This document shows, one piece after another, positions 1 to 11,973 of a DNA stretch of 64,000 bases. A model generated the notes under the pieces. That model saw only the letters and a list, made by a program, of their open reading frames with translations. It made no database searches and was not told the DNA's origin. The DNA lies in the NCBI GenBank assembly GCA_030710605.1, contig CP092863.1:119644412-119708411 (forward strand). Direction: 5' to 3'. The DNA comes from Cordylochernes scorpioides (taxonomy: Eukaryota; Arthropoda; Arachnida; Pseudoscorpiones; Chernetidae). Made by a program: the position numbers and the translations under genes. How positions within the stretch are numbered: the first letter of the stretch is position 1; each line of letters starts with the position of its first letter.

Positions 1-39
1 ACTATCCCAATGTACAAAATAAGCTTAATACAAAATTAA

Positions 40-1078
40 ACTGGTCTCTGAGGCTTAATCCTGCAAAATCTGTACATTGCTGTTTCCATCTTAACCATCA
101 CAGAGCTGAAAGAAAACTCAACTTATTTATCAATAACTCTCAGATAACTCATAGCGAACATCCCAAATACCTAGGCATTCATCTTGACCGCACTCTCACC
201 TTCAAAATTCATCTCACCAAGTTAAAAGGGAAACTATCATCACGTAACAATATCCTCCATAAGCTGGCCGGCTCTTCCTGGGGCAGTGATGCCAACACCC
301 TGCGTACTTCTGCCTTGGCATTGATCTTCTCCACGGTTGAGTATTGTGCTCCAGTCTGGGAGGGGAGCTGCCACACGAAGCTAACAGACACACAACTAAA
401 TTCTACCTTACGAATTATAACAGGGGTTTGCCAACCTACAAGAATCGACTGGCTTCCAGTTCTTGCTCACATCTCTCCACCTGAGCTACGCAGAAAGGAA
501 GCCACCAAGAAAATGTACCAAAAACTCATGGATTCACCCGACCTCGAAATTGACCCTATCCTACAGTCTCCCCCAAATCATAGACTAAAATCAAGGAAGC
601 TGATATGGTCCAGAGGAAACCAACTTCTCTCCCAAAATTTTAATATCTCAGAAGCATGGACAAATTCCTGGATCAGCTCCGATATCCCAAACAAGAACCT
701 CATCACAAGCCCAAGTGTCAAGATCCCAGGTTTTTCCCTCCCTCGACGTGAATGGGTGCTTCTAAACCGCTTTAGGACAGGTCAGGGAAGGTGTGCAGAG
801 CTGATGAAGTTATGGGGCTACACCAAAGAACCAAATTGTGCCTGCAACGTCCCACAATCAATGTCCCATATACTAGATGACTGCCCGCTGTACAAATTCA
901 ATGGAGGAATCTCCAATCTCCATTCTGTCACCCCGGAAGCCCTGAACTGGCTGAAGGCCTTGCCTCTCAGACTTTAATGACCGATATGTCCTCACTTCTT
1001 TTTTCTAGATTTAATTCATTTTGTCTCCTCTCTAATTGTAAATACGCTGCTGTATCACCTCATAAGCATAAATAAATA
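40..1078 (+). mobile_element. 5'-truncated jockey-like LINE insertion with target-site duplication
   Basis: A 3' fragment of a non-LTR retrotransposon. It is flanked by a 13-bp direct repeat (aatacaaaattaa at 27-39 and 1079-1091). The uninterrupted site is visible in the paralogous flank near 45016-45030, where the same host sequence runs straight through. The insert holds the last 311 codons of the reverse-transcriptase ORF, a 3' UTR of about 100 bp and a short tail of aaat repeats. The open frame that appears to run off the left edge of the window is therefore a coincidence: the element starts inside the window. A 5' truncation with a TSD is the usual product of target-primed reverse transcription. 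Confidence 0.85.
42..977 (+). pseudogene. LINE ORF2 fragment: C-terminal part of jockey-like reverse transcriptase
   Basis: The frame is open from codon TGG at 42 to TAA at 975-977 (311 aa) with no internal stop. It begins just before the LNPAKS segment of the RT thumb. The motif YLGIHLDRTLTF follows, then the region leading to LNRFRTGQGRCAELM and the C-terminal Cys/His cluster CACN...H...DDC typical of jockey-clade ORF2 proteins. The endonuclease and the catalytic RT palm (YADD box) are missing, so no active enzyme can be made. The frame has no disabling mutation, which suggests a fairly recent, dead-on-arrival insertion. No in-frame start or promoter is present. Confidence 0.85.
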
Positions 1079-1091
1079 AATACAAAATTAA

Positions 1092-3300
1092 TGTGAATTT
1101 TACTTAATTCTTCCATTATTCATTTTTTCATTTCAAAATCACACCAATTCGCAATCTTCAATAATGCACAATTATTGACTGTTTGACATGTTACCAACAG
1201 ACACAATTTCAAGCTCTACAAGCTCGATACCCAAATATGATTTAATGGAGAAAATAAAGAAGAAGACATATAGGTCCAGAATGACAGTCATGCTTAGAAA
1301 TCGTGATTATAACAGAAATGATTATCACATAACACCTAAGTGATATTATTCACTATAAAATGTTTTTATAATCAACTTAAAAAGGCGAATAAACAATCTA
1401 TAGAATGCATTAATTTGTTTTTATATAAAACTAGCGAATGACCCGGGCAACGCCCGGGTTTTACACGATTGAATGTTTTTATTCAAACACTATTCGTTAC
1501 AATTATAAATTGGAGTCTTGATTTCACTCTTGTGAAACATCCCGCTCCAAACTTTGTTTCTGAGAAGCGATATTTTTATAGAGAGATGATCTGGCTTTGT
1601 GTCTTCTTCTCGAATGAATGTTTTTCTGTTAGAATTTTGTTCCTTTATACTAAGAGTGAACTGGCTTCACCCCTGGTCTTTGCTTTTTGGAATTTTTCCC
1701 GATATAATTTTGTATCTACTAATCAAACATGATACAGCAATATTGTCATCATCATTTACTGACTAAAAAAAACAACAACTATTTTTGCCTCGAACCTGTC
1801 AATTTCAAATTTTCTTGGCTAAATATCCGATAAATGTATCTTCCAGATTTTTCTCTATGTCCTGTTAAAACACGTTTAACATGTACATTAGGTCAGCTGA
1901 TATTACCTCCCATCTTCACCGCTAGAGGCGCTGCTTGCGAGCGAAAGGAAAAATTTGCAACGCAATTTGTAAATAACTCAAAGAATATTCGGGATAGAGA
2001 CCTGATATTTTCACTATAAGTTTTCCAGATTCTACTCAATATACTGTAAAAATTTCAGTCAGATTAGTTACGTATTGTGGACGTGTATAGCTGACATAGG
2101 AACAAACACACATACATACATACACTGACTTTTATATATATAGGGATGTGGTTATTAATTTGAATAAAAGTTAGAAATTACCAAGCTTGAAATATATGCT
2201 TACACTCTTTTAATTTTTTTGATGATTCATATGATTATGATTTCACATTTTTCAGATATTCAAACCATGGAGCGCAATCTTTTGTGAAGTAACATCACAA
2301 ATCAACAGTTTAAAACATAATAGGTTTCTTAAATTGATCTTCAGAAGGTGACCTTTTCTCAATATACAAAGCTGCTAATATTTGTATTTTGATAGATTAT
2401 TTTCACATATATATTTCTTAATATGACATTGAAAAATATACACATATCTTAAATAAAAAAGCAAATTTTTATGTTTTTAATTTTTTTGTTTAAGCACATA
2501 ATTTTTACATTAAAAAAATTAATAGTTGATTGAATATTTAGTTATTTCATGATCCTATGGCTACCCATATCTTGAGGTCTACAAGACAGCAAATGTTTTG
2601 GATAAATAATTCAAGGCAACAATCTTAAACATAAATAACATGTTTAGGACTTCAAAGTGAAGTAAAGATGAAATAATCAGAGACCAAAATGATAAATACT
2701 GTAACAAAGTATTTATTAATTTTATTATTTTTATAAACAAAGTGGTATTTTTATTATTATATTTTGCTAATCTGTAAATTTCCCTCATGGCTTATCATTT
2801 GTTTACAATTCACAGTTTGTTCTTGCCTTAAATAAATATGCTGCCTAATCCTGAAGTGTTTGTCTTACCTAATTTTCCACGTGGCAATATATAAAATTAA
2901 ATATTTTCAGGTAGAAGAAAAATATTTGAATGACCTTGAATAAACCATTATTTGTACCTTATCTCAATACATAATTAAATCATGATAATAGAGCTTCTTA
3001 TATTGAAGGAAATATTTATTAATCAATGCAAAATAACTCATTAGCACCTTAAACGTTTTATAAAATTGATAATCAATAAAAATATTTCCTTATTAATATG
3101 ATTTGATATTTTTGAGTTAGAGCAATAAAATTTATCATAAACATAAAAACAAAACATTTTGATTAATAAAACTTTTTAAAGATTTATTTATATAAGAGAG
3201 CAAAATATATATTCATGTTTAAAAAACCAAAATCAATTTAGTTTATTTAAAAATATAAAAAAAATCTGATAAGGTTCAGAAACTTTGATTTGATATTTCT
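1092..3300. repeat. Segmental duplication, downstream flank of ankyrin unit D
   Basis: AT-rich non-coding DNA that aligns with 45030-46509 (unit C) and, less closely, with 23700-25152 (unit A). Shared landmarks include gatcctatggctacccatat near 2550 and 45765, with a close version near 24520. The block is interrupted by the CCCGGG repeat at 1428-2137. No gene is seen in it. It is the 3' flank of the minus-strand ankyrin copy that starts its C-terminal end at 3301. Confidence 0.75.
1428..2137 (+). mobile_element. CCCGGG-headed non-autonomous repeat (full copy, ends fixed by an empty site)
   Basis: This is the type copy of the most common repeat family in the window. It begins ctagcgaatgacccgggc, where the head can fold as a GC hairpin (CCCGGGCAACGCCCGGG). 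It runs through an AT-rich body and ends in acaaacaca / catacata repeats followed by tttatatatatag. The paralogous flank at 45355-45380 lacks it (ttttatatagaatgtgg), so the element is a discrete insertion of about 710 bp into a TATATA target. There is no long ORF. Class is uncertain: the (TA)n 3' end suggests retroposition by an RTE- or CR1-like LINE, but a DNA-type origin is not excluded. Confidence 0.7.
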
Positions 3301-4288
3301 CTAATATCCAATAAACACTTACAAATTCCTATCAGCGAGGTATCTAGCTATGTTTAAACGAATGAAAACTGTTGTCTTTTTGAATATCCCATCTTGGGTT
3401 ATGATATTCCATTTTGGAAGCATCATTGCTCTCTTCGTGTCTTCATTAAAACGTTTTTCGATCATTTCAGCATAATGTTCAGCATTTTCGATATACCACG
3501 ACATTTCTGGCTCCATTAGTTCTCGTATATCATTACCATTGTTGAACAAGAAACCAGCTCTTTGGTTGAAGTCTTGTTCCAACAGATAGGATCTAAGAGT
3601 GATAGACCAGTTGCTTAACCTATGCTGTTGCACTATTTCAACCTCTATTTGACACCTATTCCAACATTTAGATGAATTCTCCAACAAATTGGGTTTATCC
3701 GAAAGAGGATCTCGCAGGAGCAAATATTTTATCATCATATTAACTGAGGGCTCATAAAAATGAGGATTAGAAGAAACTCTTTCCATCTTTAGAAAATTAT
3801 ATATGTCTATTTGACGTGATACTTCCAACAAACATTTTAGAATCTTCAAAAATACATGTTTATTCCTGTAAGGGCCTGAAGGAGTAATATGAATTTTCTT
3901 TCCATGATTTTACAATTGATATCAATATCAGCTCCAACTTTAATCAAAAATTCCACGAAGTTCAGTTTATTACGGTAAACTACCAACGCCAATGGTGTGT
4001 ATACATATACATTACGCTCGTTGACATTGGCACCTCCAATCACCAAAGCTCGAAAATGTCAATGAAGGAATAGAAACAAATTACGTCCATTAAAGCAGTT
4101 CAACCTTGTTTGCTTCTGGTATTTACATCTTCTCCAGACTTGAGAAAATAGTTTACAATATGCAGGTTATCATATATAAACAGAAATTTGTAAACAGAGT
4201 ATCCAGCATTATCTTCATGATTAATGTCAGCCCCTTCCATGACTAAATGATAAAAATATTTGTATTTCCTCTAATAGCCGCCTGCAAT
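3301..4288 (-). pseudogene. Ankyrin-repeat family member, unit D (truncated, frameshifted)
   Basis: Minus-strand relic of the same gene as the intact copy at 25153-26685. It covers from the fifth ankyrin repeat to the C-terminus. Visible damage: the N-terminal half is missing beyond about 4288, where LINE sequence joins. A TGA replaces the arginine codon in the repeat that reads GRTALMD in unit A. One base is lost near 4055 between DIF and the GGANVN motif. One base is gained in an A-run near 3897-3902. A TAA at 3319-3321 sits five codons before the family's normal end (VFIGY). The C-terminal 176 codons (3319-3849) are still open. Five independent lesions make function very unlikely. Confidence 0.85.
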
Positions 4289-6105
4289 AAACCCTCCACC
4301 GCGATAATAGAGGTAAATAAGGATGTTGAGACTGCTCTGCTCTAGCGCGGTAGAATCACGATTGATTACTTCTTTCTGAGACTCGCAAGGGCTGAGCGCG
4401 TCTTTCCCTGCAGTGTCTGTGGCAGCCTCAGTCATTGGACCCACACCAACGGTAAGAAATTTACCAGAGCGGCTAAATGCGGCTACTGCACTGGTGCAAA
4501 CCTGTCCGAGGGCTGTGACAACAAGTCTGTGCTTAAATCCACAGGTGTGGCGGCAAGCACAGCGCAAACTCCATGGCGTGCAAGCATATGCGGGACGACC
4601 AGGAGAATTTCAATAAATTAGTGGTGCAATGAACGTTCTCAAGTGTGTTTAAGAAAGTGTAAGACACTCTCCTTGTTTGTCCTCTTTTTGGAATAAATGT
4701 TTCAATGAGAAAGCGGATGTGCTATTATTACAAGAACTCCCAGTTGCTAAAGGCAGTCTACCATCTATTCTTGTGCCCTCTGGCAGGATCTGCTATGGTC
4801 TTATCGTTGATAGTAAAACTGGGAGCGGCGGTGATAATGGCAAATCCGAGCCTGATGTTGATCCATTTGTCCCACTTGTCCTGTGAGAATGCTGTTTTTG
4901 TCCTGTGTGAAGTGAACAATCTGTCAATTATTCTATGAAATGTCTATCTTTCGCCATCATGTTGTTTTAGCAATCTTTTGAATAGGATAGACCTCTGTCT
5001 TAAATCTTTAAAATACCAAAAATTAATTTTCTGCGGCAATTTAAATACAGAATCATATAGATGGTCAGATAAAGCGCGGTTGATAAAATCCATTTCCCCC
5101 AAAATAGAAGCTGTAGAGAGTTTATTGATGCCAACCTGCTTCACATTGTCAACAAACATGGTACCATCAAGTGGGAGGAGCGCGATTTGTCCTCCTCCAT
5201 TGATGTGACCTGTTGGCCTCGTGGACAGGATCGCTGATTAGAACGCGATCAATCAGACATTTTCTGACCATAAACGCCTCGTGTTTAGCATCAATTTCGA
5301 TAATCCATCTCCATAAGCAATAATAATAATGTTAATTTAAATGATTTTAGCGGAGTACACTTCAGCTTTGGCCGCGCCGACTGGAAATTATTTTTTCACA
5401 CATAAAAAATATTTTTCAACCTTTGAGTACCTGATAGATAGCGTGAATGACAAACATCAATTTGATAAGGTAATAACATTACTCAGAGATGAAGTGTTTC
5501 ACTCATACATACAGACCATTTCTTCCAAGCCAAATAAAATTTGCAGAATAAAAAAATTCATCTTTGTGGAAACCGGAATTTAATCCGTTCCAAAAAGCTA
5601 CTCAGAAGGTCGAGCGCCCCCGGAGACACGCTCGCGGGGCCGTTAGGAGTGTGTTGTCTTCCACAGAAGTCTTTATAACAGATTTTGTGCTGGGATCAGA
5701 AAAGCTCAGAAGGAGGATTGGAGAAGAGTCTGCTCGCAGTGCGAAATCAACCCTTGGGGCAGTTTTTACCAATTCATTAGAAGAAAGCATAATAAAAAAC
5801 TCTTTCTCCTCCCTCGCGGTCGGCGATAGCTTCACTTATAGTCAGCGGGTCACCTTAAATAACATATTACAGCATTATTTCGGACGCGTCCCGCCCGATT
5901 CCATGTTAGGGCATATTAAATTACATAAAGCCGCGCTGTCCACTTCTGATAACGATGCTCTGATCCTCCCCTGGCAGTGATGGCTTGCCACCTGTTGTTA
6001 TTGTTAAACTGATAAGAAAATTCCGGACATTTTTTCTGAAAATTTTTAACAGTTGTTTTGAAACTGCACTTTACAGCTTCCTGGAAATTGGGTGATGAAG
6101 ATTGG
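4289..6105 (+). pseudogene. R1/jockey-like LINE remnant, copy 1 (ORF1 zinc knuckles, endonuclease, RT N-terminus)
   Basis: Decayed LINE in order ORF1 to ORF2. The part at 4390-4615 holds Cys/His knuckle residues of a gag-like ORF1. The part at 4690-4930 reads an apurinic endonuclease start (ADVLLLQELPVAKGS). The part at 5025-5165 holds the endonuclease segment IFCGNLNTESYRWSDKA, where the family's GD(L/F)N aspartate has become asparagine. From 5340 to 6095 the linker and the first RT residues (FRTFFLKIFN, then LPGNW-type sequence) can be followed with frameshifts. Similarity to the copy at 42117-44243 stops near 6100, before any catalytic RT motif. It abuts the ankyrin relic with no gap. Confidence 0.75.
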
Positions 6106-6739
6106 ATGATTAAGAAATACCACCTAAAAACATGACTCAACTTGTTTCTCCTGTAGGTGGTCTCTCATTAGAGATTCTAATTGATATTAAAGAATCTCTA
6201 ATAGACCTTTAATAAGAGACTGCCTCTTTGAGAGAGGGGTTAAGCTACGATTTTAGGCATCCTCTCAATGAAAGCTCTACTGTATCTACTTTTTCACACT
6301 GTTTGGCTTAATTAATGCCATTTTAACCATTTTGAATGTGTATCAATCCAGTCTATTTTTTGATATTTTATAGGCAAAATCACTTCATTTCAATTCATAG
6401 GGAATTTTCAACATTTTTTTTTTGTCTTCATTCAGCTCACTTTCTATTATATTTTAAGCCATTGTTCCATTATACATATTTAATACCATATACACTGTTT
6501 TACTTTAAAAAATGTCATTAATAATTTGAATACCGACACATTGAAAACCTTAATAATTATGATAATTTTTAATAAAAATTTAATGGAATTTGGGAAATAA
6601 AACGAAACGAAAAAAGGAAATCTGACAAAAAAAATAGCTTTATAACTTTTCCCAAAGTTCTAATTGGTCAAATAGCAAGTGGCTATATAAATAAAGTTAT
6701 ACACAAAGATAAAATATAGATTTTAAAATATTTTTTTTT
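6106..6739. other. AT-rich non-coding DNA
   Basis: No gene is supported. Near 6150-6245 there are short inverted segments around agagattctaattga / aatctctaatag. The rest is AT-rich and repetitive; its open frames are short and lack any recognisable protein motif. Confidence 0.5.
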
Positions 6740-7600
6740 ACTTAATTTAAATGCATTGTAAATTCTTCATTTTCAGGGTCATTGGTAGTTATGTGGAAAA
6801 TTCGTGACATTTGGTTAAGTAGTTTCTGAGTTTATCGATAAACAGACAGACAAATTTTGATTTATATATATATAAAGATGATACAGATATAATAAATAAG
6901 AGTGCTGAAAATATAACATATTAATTAATATTTATCCTTGTTTTTTTCCAAAAAAAAAGGTTTTAAACTAATAATTAGATAGAAACCTTTCTGGTAGTAT
7001 ATTAAACAATTTCTCAAAGTTAAATTGCGATGAAATGAGTAGTTTGGTCCGGCATAAAGAAGAGGCAAATAATTATTTTTTCTATATGCATGATAATATT
7101 TTTAGAGCAGATTGTTGAATTATAACAGATAAATTAGAATATTTATCTTGATTATTTTTAGGCGAAAAGTTATTTTAAAAATTTTATTTGCCAGAAACCT
7201 TCCCAGTACTATACTAAATAACTTCCCAAAGTTTCATGGCGTTTCAATGAGTGGTTTGGTCAGGCATAAAGGACAGACACACCACACACACATACATTCA
7301 TTTATATATATAGATGATCTGGCTTTGTGTCTTCTACTTGAATGAATGTTTTCTGTTAGAATTTTGTTTCTTCATACTCAAAGTGAACTCGCTTCACCTG
7401 TGGTCTCTGCTCTTTTGGATTTTTTTCCCTACATAATTTTGTATCTGATTATCAAACATGATACAGCAATATTTTCATTATCATTTTCTGACTAAAAAAC
7501 AACTATTTTTTCTCAGAACCTGTCAATTTCAATTTTTCTTGGCTAAAAATGCGACAATGCTGGAGGTTGCAAAAGGATTTTTTCAATAAATGTTCAAGAC
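6740..7600 (+). repeat. 3' ends and internal fragments of CCCGGG-type repeats
   Basis: Three abutting pieces. 6770-6885 is a 3' tail with the widespread arthropod motif ggttaagtagtttctgag, followed by cagacagacaaa and tatata. 7080-7310 is the 3' tail ending in cattcatttatatatatag, whose body (ccttcccagtactatacta) recurs at 13140, 27560 and 57002. 7311-7600 matches the interior of the copy at 1586-1825. No coding sequence is seen. Confidence 0.65.
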
Positions 7601-8461
7601 ATGGAAGGAATTAGAAATCCAAATATTCAGATTCCTATCTAAAACGTCTTTGGAATTACAAGCAAATAAATGAGAAAAGCCAACAAATATATTAATTTTA
7701 TCTGTTATAATTTAGTCATCTTATTCCAATATCATCACGCATATATTTATATTCATTATATATATAGGTGTGTGTAACAATATACCACCATACATTTCAC
7801 GACACCTTTTTTAATAGTTTCCCCTTTTTCAATTAGTATGTTGTTACTTTTAACTATTTAATCAATTGTTTAATTATAATTCAAATTTTATATGTGCCAA
7901 TTATCCCCTAACAATAATCCACTGTGGGCTCTAACTTTGTAATATAATTCAATAAATTTAGGGTTCTCAAAAGCAAAGAGACGCAGTTCTGTTAGAAACG
8001 GATTTTGCTTACGTCACTTCCGACCTCCCACGAGGAATTGACCAATCTGCTGCGAGCAGGCTTGCAGCTATTTAAGGCCAACGTCGTCTCAGTGATAAGG
8101 CTTTTTTTTGGACTGGCATTTATACGACTAAAAATAGCGTGAATAATTAATTATAAAAACACTTTAAAAAAGCTTTTATTTAAAATGCACTGAAAATAAC
8201 AGAATAAATATTTTGAAGTATTGCTTTTTTTCTGAAAGTACCATTTAACAAATAAAATAATAGACTTAGAAATAAAAGCGGTGGGGTACAATAATAATAA
8301 ATATGAGATCTATGTGATTTTATATGAAGCAAATGATTAGCAATATTATGCCTTTCATTAAATTTATACCTATTTTCTGCATAAATGATTATCACCCCCC
8401 ACCACTTTTATTTCTAAGTCTATTATCGAAGACAGACACACATACATTCATTTTTATATAT
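7601..8461. other. Non-coding DNA with a GC-richer island at 7975-8100
   Basis: Mostly AT-rich. A GC-richer island contains ttacgtcac (CRE-like), tatttaagg at 8069 and tcagtg at 8089, which resemble a core promoter, but the spacing between the TATA-like box and the initiator-like site (22 bp) is short and no ORF follows. It may be a decayed solo LTR; no second copy is seen here to define ends. Confidence 0.3.
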
Positions 8462-8826
8462 CTACTAGACGGGTGACCCGGGCTTCGCCCCGGGATTGAC
8501 CCGTGTGCATTACTACCCGAGTGATATATATTTAGATAAGATTTTTTAAAATAATTGTTTGTTATTAGCATTATCTATTTGTTTGCATCAGCATAATTTA
8601 ATCTAATCTTTGATAGAGGGCGCTGTTCGTGAGCAAAGTAGAATAATTTGAATATATAGTTTTTATAATTGATTTATATATTTTTTAAAATAGCCTATCG
8701 TCTTCCCCGTATTTTTTTTTACCTATGTATGGAAATTTTGGTTTGAATTAGTGAAATACTGCGAATTTGTATACCGGACATACAAACAAACAAACATACA
8801 AACATTGATTTATATATATATAGATA
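8462..8826 (+). repeat. Short CCCGGG-headed repeat, second subfamily
   Basis: Starts actagacgggtgacccgggc and ends acattgatttatatatatat. The body includes gagggcgctgttcgtgagca and acctatgtatggaaatttt. A reverse copy lies at 17440-17975. Total length is near 365 bp here. It has the same head-hairpin and TA-rich tail layout as the main family but a different body. Confidence 0.65.
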
Positions 8827-8837
8827 TATATCTATAT

Positions 8838-9965
8838 TAATAAAATGCAAATTTCATAAGTGGTGTTCGCTAAAAATTTCGACCAAATTTTCAACATTTA
8901 TGTAAAACGAGATGGAGCAGGTTTTGCTTAACATCAAAATATTTTTCCTAACTTTAACATGGGTAACTTCGCTGTTATCGATTAAATACAAAAAAAAATC
9001 AACAGAGTTAATTTTATTTATATATAAATACAAAAAAAAAATCAGCAATTCATTCAACTCAATCTAAAAAAATATTCAAAAACAAGCAATTTTAAGATAA
9101 CACCATATGTAAAACAGTCGGCCAAGAAAACAACAACGATATTACATCTTTCTCACATATTCACACACAATCTTGATTAATAATTAAAACTAATCTTTAA
9201 CATTGTTTATTATACTTCATAATATATAATATTCGTTAGGCAAACTTTCACTCGGATAAAACCCGGGCGAAGCCGGGTATTCATCCGTATATATATATAA
9301 ATGAATGTATGCGTGTGTGTGTGTCCTTTATGCCTGGCCAAACCACTCATTGGAACGCCATGAAACTTTGGAAAATTATTTAGTATAGTACTGGGAAGGT
9401 TTCTAGCAAATAAAATTTTTGAAATAACTTTTCGCCTGAAAATAATCAAGATAAATATTCTAATTCATCTGTTATAATTCAACAATCTGCTCTAAATATT
9501 ATCATGATGATACGATGATTTTGTAATGTAGAAAATTAGGAAAGACAAAATTCAGGATGACACGGCAATTTATTTGAGACAAGAATAATGATACAATTCC
9601 AAGTCAAGATACTATTTCTTTAACCTCCAATTACCGAGGGAACCAATTAATTTTGATTTTATTCAACCTATCGAGTATTTTTTCGAGGGACCGGGGAAAA
9701 ATGTTCACTTTATTGAGTGATTCGTTAGACAAACCTTTACTCGGGTAAAACCCGGGCGAAGCGGGTACATCCATGAAAGAATAATGATACAATTCCAAGG
9801 CAATATACTATTCCTTTAACTTCCAATTACCGAGGGAACCAATTAATATTGATTTTATTCAACTTATCGAGTATTTTTAAAGGGACCGGGAAAAAATGTT
9901 CACTTTATCGAGAGATTCGTTAGACAAACCTTTACTCGGGTAAAACCCGGGTACATCCGCTAGTA
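8838..9965 (-). repeat. Cluster of reverse-oriented CCCGGG-headed repeats
   Basis: Three or more minus-strand pieces. 8838-9290 ends at a head reading cccgggcgaagccgggt and matches the plus-strand copy at 14123-14600. 9291-9560 is a reversed 3' tail. 9560-9965 holds two tandem head regions with the shared segment accaattaatattgatttta. Head-only fragments side by side suggest repeated insertion into, or unequal exchange within, the same family. Confidence 0.6.
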
Positions 9966-10075
9966 TAGATATAAATATTGTTAAATGGGTGCGTTTAAAT
10001 ATATATTCGAAACATAATTTTTTGAAAACATTTATCAAATTTTAAATAAGATATTTTCTTTAAATATATATTAAT

Positions 10076-10860
10076 ACTAGCGAATGTAACCGGCTTCGCC
10101 CGTGTTTTACCCGAGTAAAGGTTTGTCTAACGAATCTCTCGATAAAGTGAACATTTTTTCCCGGTCCCTTGAAAAATACTCGATAAGTTGAATAAAATCA
10201 ATATTAATCGGTACCCGAGTAAAGGTCTGTCTAACGAACATTTGTTAAAACAATTCTCTATAAACTTATAAAAAGAAATAGATATATTTTGATAATTTGA
10301 AACTGATAAAGTGATCTTTTTTTCCCGGTCCCTGTGTGCCGTGTCATTCTGAATTTTGTCTTTCCTAATTTTCTACATTGCAAAATCATCGTTTTATCTA
10401 GTGAACATATTTTCCCGGTCCCTTGAAAAATACCCGAATCATGGTCGTTTATGGAAGATGGACGTAGTTCCCGGAGGTCACCCGCGAGGCTTTTTTCTTG
10501 TCTACATTTCACAGCTGTGTCACCAACTCTGCCCCCGCGCGCCAGGACCTCTTGATCCCTCTGATTGGTCGGTGGGAACTTTGGCCGGCGGCCGGACTAC
10601 ATTTTCTCGGTGGGGGGGGGGGGGGGCAGACCTAAGCCTATCTCCGTCGCAAGGTGGCGCTGCTTGCGAGTTAAAGCTACAAATCTGCAAATAACTCTAA
10701 GGAAATTTAAGATATTCAAGAAATTATTTTTCATAAACCTTTCCGGGGATACACCTAATAATATCCCAAAATTTCACGGCGATTGGATGTATGGTTTTTG
10801 AATCCATAGAGGACACACACACACACGGACAGACAGACATTCAATTTTATATATATAGAT
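10076..10860 (+). repeat. Mosaic of CCCGGG-repeat heads and a diverged tail, with a G-run
   Basis: Starts with a head at 10076 (ctagcgaatgtaaccggc), repeats parts of the body, then runs into an unrelated GC-richer piece (10450-10620). That piece carries a run of about 16 G near 10606-10626 and the segment ggcgctgcttgcgagttaaa shared with 13930, 60580 and 61710. It ends in cattcaattttatatatata. No gene is supported; overlapping open frames here are low-complexity. Confidence 0.55.
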
Positions 10861-11455
10861 TGAAAGCCAAGTTTTTTTACAACGTCATTTGAATATTATA
10901 ATACTAAATCCTCAAATTAAATATTAAATTTATCATACTTGGAACACATTTTTAGCATTTTTACAATTTATAAATGTAATTTCACCAGAAACCGCTTGAG
11001 GCGCTGCTTGCGAGTACAAGTAGTTAATTTGAAAATAAAATTGCGAGAATACTTATTTCAATTCAAATTCATACCCAAAACCTTCCCAGTAGTATAGTAA
11101 ATAACTTCCATAAGTTTCACGGCGATTGAATAATTTTATTTTTTAAAAACATTCATCGTTTAAAAAATTAACATTCATCGTGTAAACAAACTACGTGTAA
11201 AATTATTAACCCATCAAATTCATTTATCGTCGCGACCAGTACGGCGCCAAGCGGTAAAATGCTGGAACTAATGCTTTTTGGTTTTATATTTAAAAAAAAG
11301 CACATTAACCTTTTTAGTTTTTTGAATAGCCTATATGTTAAACGAAATCTTCATCTACCTACATGCGAAATTTTATAATGATTGATTCTGTAGCTTTCGC
11401 GCAACGCGATAACAAACATCGATTTTGGATTAATTTTTATAGATATAAGGATAAT
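10860..11455 (+). repeat. Interspersed repeat, plus-strand copy of an inverted family (also 14713-15610)
   Basis: Contains tcgtcgcgaccagtacggcg followed by a body with gcctatatgttaaacgaaat and a tail ending in ttttatagatataagg. The same segments occur plus-strand at 14725-14960 and minus-strand at 15000-15610. Non-coding. Confidence 0.6.
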
Positions 11456-11659
11456 TCAAATTGTGCGTAATCGTGAATTTGGTCTTATTATCTTAGTTTT
11501 ATAATCTATAATCCAAATTGTGTCTTATCATAGATTTGGTCTTATTACCATGTGTTTATAATCTATATTCCAAATTGTGCTTTATCATGGATTTGGTCTT
11601 ATTACCTTGTGTTTATAATCTACTATCCGAATGACCCGGGCAACGCCCTTGTTTTACCC

Positions 11660-11808
11660 GACTGTAGATGTTACAACGGTGATCCTTAGATCGCTGGTTC
11701 AAATCCGGCTCGAGGGAGCCGGCGAGCACGTGACCTCCCTGTGCGCGCGCATCCGTGACAGAGGCCGATGAGGAAAGACGGGGTCGTGACTATATATAGG
11801 GATAATAT
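11660..11808 (+). repeat. Truncated tRNA-Tyr-headed retroposon candidate
   Basis: Begins inside the anticodon arm (gactgtag, anticodon GTA). It retains a 14-nt intron-like insert (atgttacaacggtg), the 3' anticodon stem, the T-arm (ggttcaaatcc) and the 3' acceptor strand through discriminator A at 11717. The 5' half of the tRNA is replaced by CCCGGG-repeat sequence. Downstream it shares with the copy at 11887-12062 a body containing gacagaggccgatgagg and the end ctatatatagggataat. Confidence 0.6.
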
Positions 11809-11886
11809 AATATATGTATGAGCACATTTTGTGTAGAAATAGGATTAGTTGACTTTATAAGGTAAACTTATTCATACAGTTTGTAT

Positions 11887-11973
11887 CCCTCGATAGCTCA
11901 GTTGGCAGAGCGGAGGACTGTAGATGTTACAATGGTGATCCTTAGGTCGCTGGTTCAAATCCGGCTCGAGGGA
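11887..11973 (+). tRNA. tRNA-Tyr (GTA) with 14-nt intron, probably a retroposon head
   Basis: The sequence folds as a complete tRNA. Acceptor CCCTCGA pairs with TCGAGGG, the D-arm is GCTC...GAGC, the anticodon stem GAGGA pairs with TCCTT, and the T-arm CCGGC closes with GCTGG. Loop CTGTAGA gives anticodon GTA. An intron occupies 11924-11937, one base 3' of the anticodon, the canonical eukaryotic position. Box A (tagctcagttgg) and box B (ggttcaaatcc) are intact. No CCA is encoded, as expected. A truncated second copy with the same downstream body 170 bp upstream suggests this is the head of a short retroposon rather than a stand-alone gene, though it could be transcribed. Confidence 0.7.

Noticed and set aside
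7975-8100. Promoter-like island with TATA-like and initiator-like sites
   Set aside because: Spacing of 22 bp is short, no ORF follows, and no second copy defines an LTR.
11740-11800. Hammerhead-ribozyme-like string (ccgatgagg followed by aaaga and a gtc)
   Set aside because: The core lacks U4 of CUGAUGA and there is no stem II between GATGAG and GAAA; a minimal fold cannot form.
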